A stretch of DNA of 64,000 nucleotides from Exobasidium rhododendri. Lineage: Eukaryota; Basidiomycota; Exobasidiomycetes; Exobasidiales; Exobasidiaceae. Positions 23,187 to 31,356 of this stretch are shown here, in pieces. The first letter of the stretch is position 1. Every line of letters begins with the position of its first letter. The notes beneath the pieces were generated by a model. That model had not been told where the DNA came from. It was given only the letters and a program-made list of their open reading frames with translations, and made no database searches. Position numbers and translations under genes: made by a program. The stretch is from the NCBI GenBank assembly GCA_026210745.1, contig CP110630.1:6510001-6574000 (forward strand). Direction: 5' to 3'.

Positions 23187-23612
23187 CGTGGAGGAGCAGG
23201 AGGACGACGACGCCGCCGTTCCCCAAGGCGCTTGTCCTCTTGATCGTTCGACCACCGACGCAAAGGAAAGGTGTCTGAGCGGTCTTGGAATAAAATCAAT
23301 CGAATTTTTTAGTTGAGAAGAAAGCTAAAACGCCTAGAACAACTGCATGTTACAGATAAGCACTTGATCACAATCACGCCTCTGCGAAATAGATTGGAAC
23401 GTGTCTGATGAAAATTTTGATCTTCGAGAAAGTGATCTAGAAGTTTGCCTGTGAGACTCTCAAGGGGCGTGTCAGACGGAATTTGTTCGATGCAACTGCA
23501 CCAGGGAGCAAACACAACAAACAGCAGCCACAACGTTGTGGCGAGAGGGAGGATTCTAGAGCTTGGAAAAACGTTTCACAATTTTCCTCGAATTTGTTAT
23601 TTACTGTCAATT

Positions 23613-26013
23613 CTACATCTTAGACTGCCTGTCTTGTCGAGGGGCGAGATGCCTAGTGCCTTTTAGCGTATGCAGCTCTTTCCGCATGATCTTCCCAGTC
23701 GGATTCTTCAAGACCGTGGGAGTGAACACATAGTACTTGGGCCACTTGTAGCTGCCAATCAGAAAAGAGGGGCCAAAGCGATCAGTACCGTTGTCAGTAC
23801 AGTTTACTCAAATGCAACCAGACGAGCAACCGTGGACAACTCACTGTGCAATCTTGTCTGTGACAAAGCTGGCCAAGCGATGTGCAAGATCCTTTTGCAG
23901 TCCTGCGTCCTTCAGAGTCTTTTCGTCCCGTGGTATGATGTACATGACGACTTGCTCCACTCCATCAGCCTCCGCTACTCCCGTCGCACCGGCGTCTAGT
24001 ATCTCAGGATGTTTGGCAAACAAGCTGTCCAATTCAGCAGGTGCCACTTGGAAGCCCTTCACTTTGATCAGCTCTTTCGTCCTACCAACAATCCAGAGTC
24101 TTCCTTTACTGTCCAGTGTGCCTTCATCACCAGTTCGATAATAGCCATCGGATGTCATGGCAGGAGTGGAGAGATTCACATCGATCGCGCCTGCTCCCCC
24201 TGTATCCGATCCGAGTCCAGAATAGTAGCCTAACATGATGCAGTCCCCTCTGATTAAGATTTCGCCTGGTACACACGGTGTCATAGGTGCACATTCTCCT
24301 GCTTTCATCTTTGTTTTCCCTTGCTCTACAACCTCCTCGAAGCGCAATCTCGTCTGTTCTTCACTCGTTTCTGGCGTAGGTCGCACACATATCTCAACGT
24401 TGGCAAAGGCAGCACCGACACTTCCCAATTCCTCCAAGGCAGCAGGCGAAGTGATATCTACTGCTTCGCAATTATTGTTTGATCCCGTTTCCGTAGCCCC
24501 GTAGCCAATTTGCAGCGGAATCCCGGTTCTTTGATAGATGACTTTGACGACCTCTGTCGGCGTGGGTGCACCGCCTGACATCATAGCTCGTACGCTGGAC
24601 AGATCTATCTCTTTTCCTTCAGGAGTGTTTCGATCGAGCAATGGAGTCGAGCGCATGGCAATGGCGACGGGGGGCGCGATATGAAGTTTCGTGGCTCGAT
24701 ACTTTGTAGCAAGGCGAAGATAATTTCCCAAGTCAAATTTAGGGGAAGCCGGAATGATCAAAGTCACACCCAGTGCAAACGTGGGCAAGAGCAGAGTCGC
24801 CATGCTGAGGTTAATCACCATTGTAGTCAGTCAGTGTTGTCCTCTTTGCACGCCGCCGAAGAAGGAATGGCACTCACCCCATGACGTGACACCACGGAGC
24901 TAGAGCTATCCATGTCTCTCCACCCCCATATGGCCCCTGGAAAGGTCCATTTGTTTGAGGATTACAGTACCAGCTACACACAATACTAGCCACGAGATTA
25001 CGATGACTCAACAAGACCCCCTTCGACCCTCCAGTCGTGCCAGAACTCCAAAGCAAAAGAAATACTCGTCGTACTTGCTCGTCTTTGCTCACTTTGCGAA
25101 CCTGGAATGCATCTCTCCCAAGCGAGTCCGAGCTGCCACTGTGCTTATGGCCGTGAGGTGGATGGAGGAGATTCGACCAATCTCTAGGATCTGTCAAGGT
25201 AGAGATGCCATCGTTTCGACCGCTTGTGCCGTAATAATCTGCTCCGCCCGATGTTGATAGATTCACCGTCCACACCCTTTGCTCCTTGACTGGAGGCCTA
25301 TCTCCCTTCTGAACCTTTTGTCTTTTGCCCTGATCCCAGGAGGATGCCAGCTGAGTAGCCCATCTTTTGACCTCCTTGCCGCTGACCGTTCCTACATCCT
25401 CCTCCGGTCGGTCTAGAAGGACTTGCAACCCTTTTCTCAATTTGTCTTCTCCGTCTGCTCCAACGACAGTCACTAGAACCTGGGGGCGGGCCTTTGCCAG
25501 AATGTTGGCTAATTCAGCAGGCATCAGCATGGGCGATATGGGTGTCACAGCATACAGATTAGCTGCCGCGCCCAACAAAAGCAGAGGAAACGCTACGCAA
25601 TTTGGCAGGTGTAATAGTATCGTAGTTTGGGGGGCGTGTATCTGTGGAAGCGTGCACGACAGGATCAGAAAGCGTTGTCAATCGAGTCGACGAGAAAGTA
25701 GAGCACTTACTGGGTCTTTGCCCCCTCTGCCATCCCAAGGTAGTTCCTCTCCTATGATGGCACGCAGGTACCTCGCTACTCTCAGACTGTCCGCCCTTGC
25801 CCTCTGCCAGCTAAGAGTTGCGCCTGTACCGGCGTGTACGATAGAAGGCCTCTGTGGAGGAATGACTTGACCATCATAGGTGTGATTTTTCGAATTTGTA
25901 CTTGGTGCATGTTGGAAAGGATTCGAGAAGCAGTACGTAAAGACATCGTCGTCTGGAATAGGCACGGAGGGACCTGCAACGTATGTGGACGTCGAGGATA
26001 AAGAGCTCGTCAT
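23613..26013 (-). CDS. Acyl-CoA synthetase, 4-coumarate-CoA-ligase-like, with C-terminal PTS1-like SKM
   Basis: ATP-dependent adenylate-forming enzyme that would activate a carboxylic acid to its CoA thioester. Exons 26013-25711, 25641-24878, 24804-23845 and 23751-23613; 721 aa, longer than the usual 550 because of extra loops around residues 150-260. Motifs: LLLWSSGTTGGSKG (phosphate loop), IGYGATETGS, GYYRTGDEG, IVGRTKELIKVKGFQVAPAE and the C-terminal catalytic-Lys block NPTGKIMRKEL. The last exon ends in SKM, which fits the peroxisomal import consensus (S/A/C)(K/R/H)(L/M). The gene is adjacent to the mobile island, with its 5' end facing it. Confidence 0.9.
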
Positions 26014-26679
26014 CTCTTTGCAAAGTCAGTCAAGCTTGGGTGGGTGGGTGAGGGTACGAAAGGAGGATGATCGAATATCGTGTCTATCTCCATCTTGTAC
26101 AGGTACTCATCGGCAGCTTCGTAGACATATGCAAAGTTCAATGTCGAATGTATTTAATGTCCACTCGAGCATCCGTACGGTACGAATCCCTCAATAAACA
26201 CAAGCTGATCCTGTGCAACCTTCTCCATAAAGTGGGGCACTCCGCCTTTTCCTTCACGACGCGCGCTTCCAGGGCCGAAATGAGCCGGCAATTGCGGGTG
26301 CCCCTCAATTAGTATATTATAATCAGCACTGCTCTCGCACGGTAGATGCGACCCTCCAGCAGGCGGGATGCCGACACCTGCCGTGTAGTGGCAATCTATG
26401 AGGAGAGAGAGAGGAAGACTCGTGCAACGATCCCCATGCCAGGATGGAATTGCCAATACGCTACTACACAACTCTACAAAGCGAGGTAGTGCAAGTGATG
26501 GTCTTTCGACGTGGGATGTGGAAATTCTGTATGCGTCGTCACTCTACAATCCATCTCGTGTGCACTTTGAGGAAAATGGTTGTGAGTGATAGACATGCTA
26601 CATAGTATTGCCATGTTCAGCGTTGATGTCTGATAGTGCGACTGGTTCGTTCCCCTACGCACTTATCCGATGCAATTGA
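26014..26679. other. Intergenic region left of the mobile island
   Basis: Promoter side of the acyl-CoA synthetase gene, with an AT-rich TTAGTATATTATAAT stretch near 26310. Short ORFs here overlap each other and lack any family signature. No RNA gene seen. Confidence 0.55.
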
Positions 26680-26686
26680 CGCGTGA

Positions 26687-26933
26687 GTCAATCCGAGCCG
26701 AGCCCGCAAATTTGCAAAATCTTCCCTGCCAAAAGGGCCATGTTGAACGCGTCAGAGTGTTTGGGAGATGTTTGCCACTTCAAAATGCAAAGTCAATCCA
26801 ACAGGGCATATGTGCTTATTTCCCAAAATGCCTGCGTAGCAGGCCAAAAAATATGCTGCATATGCCTCCAGGATTGACTTTTAATGCAGAAACTGGATTG
26901 ACCCGTCTCATTTCACTACTTGACTGGATTGAC
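26687..26933. repeat. Cluster of five GGATTGAC octamers
   Basis: GTCAATCC at 26687-26694 and 26792-26799, and its reverse complement GGATTGAC at 26871-26878, 26895-26902 and 26926-26933. The last two share the 11-mer CTGGATTGACC. Five copies in 247 bp, two facing one way then three facing the other, just upstream of the recombinase gene. This arrangement suggests binding sites for the recombinase or a regulator. Confidence 0.75.
26708..26721 (+). repeat. Left copy of 14-bp direct repeat (island edge)
   Basis: AAATTTGCAAAATC, identical to 30766-30779 and in the same orientation 4,058 bp away. Possible recombination or attachment site. Confidence 0.55.
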
Positions 26934-27049
26934 CTGACTTTGTGCGCCCTGAGGAACTCCACCGTCTCACAAATCACAATAATAAGCAAGACCATAGCTG
27001 GTAGAAGGCAGGGAAATCAACGCAATCAGCTGAAGCGTCACACCAGAAC

Positions 27050-28936
27050 ATGTCCAATCATAGAGGAAGGATTACTCGTGCCGCTGAGCACTTCTTGGCA
27101 GAAGCTAATCTGCAGCTGGGAATGGTCATTGATATGGAAGATGATGTTGCACCGTCTAGCACAAAAGAGACCGTTGGCAACATTGAGTCAGCAGAGATCA
27201 ATAATACAACAGAAGCAATGCCCAACGCAGAGATTGCAGATGAATGGGATGATGCATTTGGTGATCAGTACGTTCAAGATCATTTGTTGTCGAGTGGAAC
27301 AATTAAATCATACAAGCAGAATATTGTACGCTTCAGGAAATGGATTGCAACATTAGGCAGCTCTTGTACATTTAAAGACGGCCTAGACATGCTTGGTGAG
27401 CACAGTGAAAGGCTCTGCCGCGCCTGGTTACAAGAGCGTGTGAGACTGGCCGATGCCAACTCAAGCACACTGCAAAGTATGCACGCAGCGCTCAAATGGC
27501 ACTTCCTTACTGTACACAACTGTGATAGTGCTCCGCAAACTGGCTGGCACAAGACCACAGAAGGAGAATGGACGGGCAATCCTGTCTTCAGTAAGAGGTA
27601 TCTGAACCTATTCAGAAGCAAGATGCGTGAAGTGAAGCGCTCTCTGGTTGCAAGCAAAAGCTCTCTACCAATGCTTTATCAGTATCTGTCCGTCATCCTA
27701 AAGGACATCAAGACAAAGCTACTTGCCTTTGACGCAACACCACATCTCATCACAAGTGAGCGTACACAATTAGAGTTCATGCATTTCTACATGATCCTGG
27801 CTTACAGGCTTTGGGCACGTTGTGATGAGATCTGCTCAATGCTATGGCGTCACATACATTCAACAATCAAATTCTCTTCTCCGGGAAACAATCCCTATCT
27901 GGAAGTGACAATTGCATTCCGCAAAACAAATCAGTATGAACTGAACAAAGCCAACGTATACCAGCTCTACTTCCTGCCTGGACGGCCATTGGTAGATGCT
28001 GTCTCATCATATCAACGGTGGCATGCTTACTGGAAACTTGTTTGCGGACATGAGCCAAGGCCAACCGATCACATCTTTCCTGCACCAGACAAGAAGGTGG
28101 GCCGTCTGCAGACTGGCACAAGGATGGAAGCAGCACAGATCAATTTAATGTTGGGTCAGATAGAGAATATCAACAGTATGCTGAAGAATCAGCAGGGCAA
28201 ATTTACGTCTCACTGTTTCCGACGCGGCGGAGCACAAGACGCGGTATTACACGCACACCTGTATGGAGAACAGAGGCAGTCCATTACGCGTGCCCTGTGG
28301 TGGGGTGGCTGGTCTAAAGGGGAGCGTACCAACATGTTGGCTCACTACCTCTTAGAAGAGGTTGCTACGCAAGAAGAGTATCATGGAGATATGGAGGATC
28401 CAGGTGGAGACAACGTCCGAGGTAGCTACTTTGCAGGTGCACAAATGTCAGGACAGGACCGCATGATAGAGTCTTTCCAGTACGCCCTTGGAAAGCTCGA
28501 GAAACAACTCAGTATAATGCAGCAGACCAACGTCAGCCTTGTAGAAGCACTGTTGCAGGGTTCACAGAGAGTGCAGGCACAGGCTGGCACCGCAAACACA
28601 GCAGCAACACCCAGTGTAGTCAACAGCGTCAACAGTCAACTGGAACACCTTGCCGGCACCTCTGCAGCAGTTGCTATTGGTGCCAACGCTGCTTCTGCTC
28701 TGGCAAGTGGGACGCCGCACATAGCTCCTGGCAGGCCGCTGCCACTGAGAATACCATCTGTAAAGACAGTAGAGGAGGTTGTTAAGCAATGGGAATTGGG
28801 CAATGCAAGTCAGAACCTTCTGGCTTTGTGCCGTTGGACCCCGCTATGCGCAAGAAGGACAAAGGGGGAAATGCTCAAGTGTACAGTCTACGCAAGAAGA
28901 TCTATGATGGGTATCTCAAGCGTAATAAGGATCTAA
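27050..28936 (+). CDS. Tyrosine recombinase, Crypton-type
   Basis: Intronless 628-aa frame encoding a site-specific recombinase. An N-terminal SAM-like DNA-binding region (residues 80-155, SGTIKSYKQNIVRFRKWI) is followed by the catalytic domain. The active-site set is visible: Arg257 in WARCDEI, Lys292 in AFRKTNQ, His388 and Arg391 in SHCFRRGG, a Trp in GGWS (about 421), and the nucleophile candidate Tyr433 in LAHYLLEE. A helical segment (471-503) and a low-complexity Ala/Ser linker lead to IPSVKTVEEVVKQWELG, the start of a GCR1_C-like domain. After about 28,810 this frame loses similarity while another frame picks it up (see next entry). The recombinase core looks intact and could be active. 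Confidence 0.85.
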   Translation: MSNHRGRITRAAEHFLAEANLQLGMVIDMEDDVAPSSTKETVGNIESAEINNTTEAMPNAEIADEWDDAFGDQYVQDHLLSSGTIKSYKQNIVRFRKWIATLGSSCTFKDGLDMLGEHSERLCRAWLQERVRLADANSSTLQSMHAALKWHFLTVHNCDSAPQTGWHKTTEGEWTGNPVFSKRYLNLFRSKMREVKRSLVASKSSLPMLYQYLSVILKDIKTKLLAFDATPHLITSERTQLEFMHFYMILAYRLWARCDEICSMLWRHIHSTIKFSSPGNNPYLEVTIAFRKTNQYELNKANVYQLYFLPGRPLVDAVSSYQRWHAYWKLVCGHEPRPTDHIFPAPDKKVGRLQTGTRMEAAQINLMLGQIENINSMLKNQQGKFTSHCFRRGGAQDAVLHAHLYGEQRQSITRALWWGGWSKGERTNMLAHYLLEEVATQEEYHGDMEDPGGDNVRGSYFAGAQMSGQDRMIESFQYALGKLEKQLSIMQQTNVSLVEALLQGSQRVQAQAGTANTAATPSVVNSVNSQLEHLAGTSAAVAIGANAASALASGTPHIAPGRPLPLRIPSVKTVEEVVKQWELGNASQNLLALCRWTPLCARRTKGEMLKCTVYARRSMMGISSVIRI

Positions 28937-29040
28937 AGGCATTCTATGAGGCATATGGTGGTCCTGGCTTGACATTGCGTAGATACATTGATGCAATAAA
29001 GGCTGAAGAAAAAGATATACGAGTAGTGCAAAAAGGCTGA
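28825..29040 (+). pseudogene. Frame-displaced C-terminal (GCR1_C-like) part of the recombinase
   Basis: Continuation of the recombinase in a different frame. It reads EPSGFVPLDPAMRKKDKGG, then YSLRKKIYDGYL and a helical end, ending at 29040. The YSxRKKIYD pattern fits the end of a GCR1_C-type DNA-binding domain that starts in the upstream frame at TVEEVVKQWE. One base missing (or two extra) near 28,800-28,830 would explain the change. No intron of usual size fits, and no classical slippery heptamer is visible. This is either a recent inactivating mutation, a sequencing error, or less likely a frameshift event. Confidence 0.6.
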
Positions 29041-29084
29041 ATTATCTGTATCTTCCAACGTACAACTGAGCAGTGACATGACAT

Positions 29085-29690
29085 GTAATTGACAAACTGT
29101 TTAACCCACATAATATGCTCCTTATGAACTTCCCAAAACATCATCAAGCGTAGTCCTACCTTGAGATGCAAGCATTTGGCTCCCATTCCCTATTTTACAT
29201 GGCTCTAACTAAGCAATAATATTTGCTCACGTATGCCCTAATTTTCTTGAAGCAACACTTCTTTGACAGATTATGAGATGAATTTGTATCATGCAATTGA
29301 CACAATATTAAGACCATAGAATATGCTCCTTCTGATCTCTTGATAGTGTCCTTAACCATGTCTCTAGCATGTCTGAGCAAGTCACCGTCAGGCTCTAGAT
29401 TGTCCTTGCGTGTAAGGATTTTGAAAAAAAAAAAAACGCAAATGTTCAACAGACTGTGTACAAGACACCTACCTTTTTCTCTTGAAACGCTTCAAACCAC
29501 AAAATATGCTACCTCTGAACTTTCTAAAATGATATCAAACATGTCTCTAGCATGGCTCAGTGGCTCACAATAAGTGTTTACAATTAGGATGCCTGTAAGA
29601 GATTTTTTTCAAAAAAGTGTGTGGCAGAAAAATATTCATTTCATCCATTCGGATGCCTGTAAGGATTTTTTTGAAATTTTTTTCTCACAC
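29085..29690. repeat. Degenerate repeat array between the two island genes
   Basis: Three related units start at about 29,090, 29,295 and 29,480, each with (A)ATATGCTCCTTNTGA-like core: ATATGCT at 29113-29119, 29321-29327 and 29504-29510. Two of them share CATGTCTCTAGCATG downstream. A second motif family, TGTAAGGATTTT followed by A- or T-runs, occurs at about 29411, 29590 and 29653. A related ATATGCT with A-rich lead occurs at 26851-26857, upstream of the recombinase. The stretch is AT-rich and stop-dense in all frames. It might be terminators for the two convergent genes, recombinase-binding sites or a decayed tandem array. Confidence 0.65.
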
Positions 29691-29736
29691 CGTTGAACAT
29701 CCTTTGGGGTGGTCTAAATTGTGTCTATTGGTCTAA

Positions 29737-30645
29737 TTATGGTACATGAGCTTTCTTGCTTCTTACACGGGGTATCCTTGTTGAGGATCCAGCACCTTCT
29801 ACATCTCGGACTTCCATGGAAGGGAGCTGTTTTTTCAGCACTATCAGCCGTCTCATTGACAGACTTACTGCATATCTCCTTGCCATGTCTTCTTCTGAAG
29901 TTCCATCCGTTGGTCTGACCTTGTGTTCCATATTAGCTCTGAAGAAGAGGACATCTCCCGGGTGGAGACATACGGCCGACCCTTCCACCTCTATGACCAC
30001 CTTACACCCAAAATTGATGAGGATAGTTGGATCTGAATCCCTGCTGTCTCTATGACTCTCTGTCGAGAAGCCTTGTATGACGGCAGCCAGTGCATACCAT
30101 GGATGTAGAAGACTACAATCACCAGCGGGGAAGAGAGATTCCATCCATTCAAAACCTTCTTCCCGAGTGTCCAGTTCCTCTCTGAAGTCTTCTGCAAGTA
30201 GGGAGTCCAAGATGATGACAAATGACATAAAGAATGAATGAATCCAGTCAAGCATCTTGTCTGAAGCAGGCTTGCATCTGATGTGTTCCCGTGTCCAACC
30301 TATCTGCCGACCAAAATTGTACCATATCCCCAAATGAACCACCAGTGCTCCGTGACGATCAGGATCATCTAAATTCTCCAGCGCTGACTTGTAAAGAGAC
30401 TCCTTCAGCTCCCATCCCTCCCTGTACATCTCGTTGAGACGGGCAGCTGACCTTGTTGAGGTAGGAGAGAAGCGCTGCATAATGGTCTTATGGCCAGCAC
30501 TGATGGTAATGTTAGTCCTGTCTTCCAGATCAATGTAGGCGTGTGGATGCTCATGATGATGGGCAATTTTGCGGCTCTGCACCTCTACCCTTTCCCTCCT
30601 CTTCCTAGCAGCATCTGTGTCAAGTCTCTTAGGTCTGAAAGGCAT
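29737..30645 (-). CDS. TET/JBP-like 2-oxoglutarate/Fe(II) dioxygenase
   Basis: Intronless frame of 302 aa from the first ATG at 30645. The N-terminus is strongly basic (MPFRPKRLDTDAARKRRERV), like a nuclear localisation or nucleic-acid-binding tail. The C-terminal half has a double-stranded beta-helix dioxygenase pattern: HRD (His198, Asp200) in STESHRDSRDSD, a LHPGDVLFFRA strand, distal His241 in MEHKVRP, and the 2-oxoglutarate Arg257 in ARRYAVSLSM. The order HxD - PGDVxFxR - H-x-V-x-P - RY is that of the TET/JBP family, which oxidises methylated bases. Basidiomycete TET/JBP genes are known to expand with transposons. It is convergent with the recombinase. Substrate is inferred only. Confidence 0.7.
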   Translation of the reverse strand: MPFRPKRLDTDAARKRRERVEVQSRKIAHHHEHPHAYIDLEDRTNITISAGHKTIMQRFSPTSTRSAARLNEMYREGWELKESLYKSALENLDDPDRHGALVVHLGIWYNFGRQIGWTREHIRCKPASDKMLDWIHSFFMSFVIILDSLLAEDFREELDTREEGFEWMESLFPAGDCSLLHPWYALAAVIQGFSTESHRDSRDSDPTILINFGCKVVIEVEGSAVCLHPGDVLFFRANMEHKVRPTDGTSEEDMARRYAVSLSMRRLIVLKKQLPSMEVRDVEGAGSSTRIPRVRSKKAHVP

Positions 30646-30750
30646 AGTATTATGGTATACCAATGCCAGGGTGGTGGTGGGGGGGGTGAGATGAGATCTT
30701 CTGTAGGGGGGAAAAGCCCAATCTAAAAAAGGGGTTCAACGCGCGCACAA

Positions 30751-30880
30751 CCAGTCAAAAAATAAAAATTTGCAAAATCACGAAGATCTTCGTGATTTTG
30801 GAAGTCACGAGAACACGAGAATCTTCGTGATTTCAAAGTCTAAATCCAGGGCCAAGATCGAGGCGCGCGCCAGTCAAAAC
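30751..30880. repeat. Right-edge repeat and palindrome block
   Basis: The 10-mer CCAGTCAAAA occurs at 30751-30760 and 30870-30879, both preceded by GCGCGC tracts. Between them lie a perfect 26-bp palindrome (30774-30799, centre AAGATCTT) and a second copy of ATCTTCGTGATTT (30786-30798 and 30821-30833). The right copy of the 14-bp direct repeat (30766-30779) overlaps the palindrome. This dense symmetry marks the likely right terminus of the island or a protein-binding hub in the dioxygenase promoter. Confidence 0.7.
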
Positions 30881-31041
30881 GAAAAGTCAAACGATGGGAA
30901 ATATATTCTACTTATTTAAAAAGCACTCCTTCTGACGTTAATGTCAGGAGTTCCTTTGAGATATATATATCGTCGTGCCACTTCCGATCCGACAAGCATC
31001 AAGCAACCACATTCTTATACAATCCTAGTAATCTTACTTCC

Positions 31042-31159
31042 ACCTACGGCCATAGAATCATGAAAATACCGCATCCCGTCCGATCTGCGAAGTCAAGCAT
31101 GATATCGCCTAGTCAGTACTGCGGTGGGGGACCACGCGGGAATCCTGGGTGCTGTAGTT
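31042..31159 (+). rRNA. 5S ribosomal RNA
   Basis: About 118 nt of eukaryotic 5S rRNA transcribed by RNA polymerase III. It has ACGGCCATAGAATC, the loop region GCATCCCGTCCGATCTGCG, GAAGTCAAGC within the internal control region, GGTGGGGGACCACGCGG and the 3' end AATCCTGGGTGCTGTAG. Helix III pairs ATCATG with CATGAT, and CTAC near the 5' end pairs with GTAG near the 3' end, so the stems are intact. A T-run terminator (GTTTTTATT) follows. It is a lone copy here, as in fungi with dispersed 5S genes, lying between the mobile island and the exosome gene. Confidence 0.95.
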
Positions 31160-31356
31160 TTTATTCCTTCTTTTTTTCCAAATCTTCCGTCGCGAATCGA
31201 AGGGAGATCAAACAAATTTAGACTTCTGCAGCCGCTTCTTCTCGGTGCTTAGTCATGCTGGGATTTTTTTTGGCAGCCTTTTGTATGAACTCCAGCATTT
31301 GCTTCTCCATCGTTATTGGGCACATCTCTACTTGATATCTTCGCCTCTGCGACAGG

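Larger units (their letters stand above)
26680..30880. mobile_element. Crypton-like island with tyrosine recombinase and 2OG dioxygenase
   Basis: Island of about 4.2 kb that differs from its surroundings by AT-rich spacers, many repeats and two intronless genes. It contains a tyrosine recombinase (27050, plus), a displaced C-terminal domain fragment (to 29040), a repeat array (29085-29690) and a TET/JBP-like dioxygenase (29737-30645, minus). The left edge has five GGATTGAC motifs; both edges carry the 14-mer AAATTTGCAAAATC in the same orientation (26708-26721 and 30766-30779). The right edge has a 26-bp palindrome and a repeated GCGCGC...CCAGTCAAAA. There are no obvious long terminal inverted repeats, as expected for recombinase-mobilised Cryptons. 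The exact ends are not proven. Confidence 0.6.

Noticed and set aside
26670-27356. 228-codon open frame overlapping the start of the recombinase gene
   Set aside because: No motif, composition of a shadow frame, and it overlaps the recombinase coding region in another frame.
30941-30966. Imperfect hairpin ACTCC..CTGAC / GTCAGGAGT right of the island
   Set aside because: Stem interrupted by three unpaired bases and no repeat of it elsewhere; not enough to call an element end or terminator.
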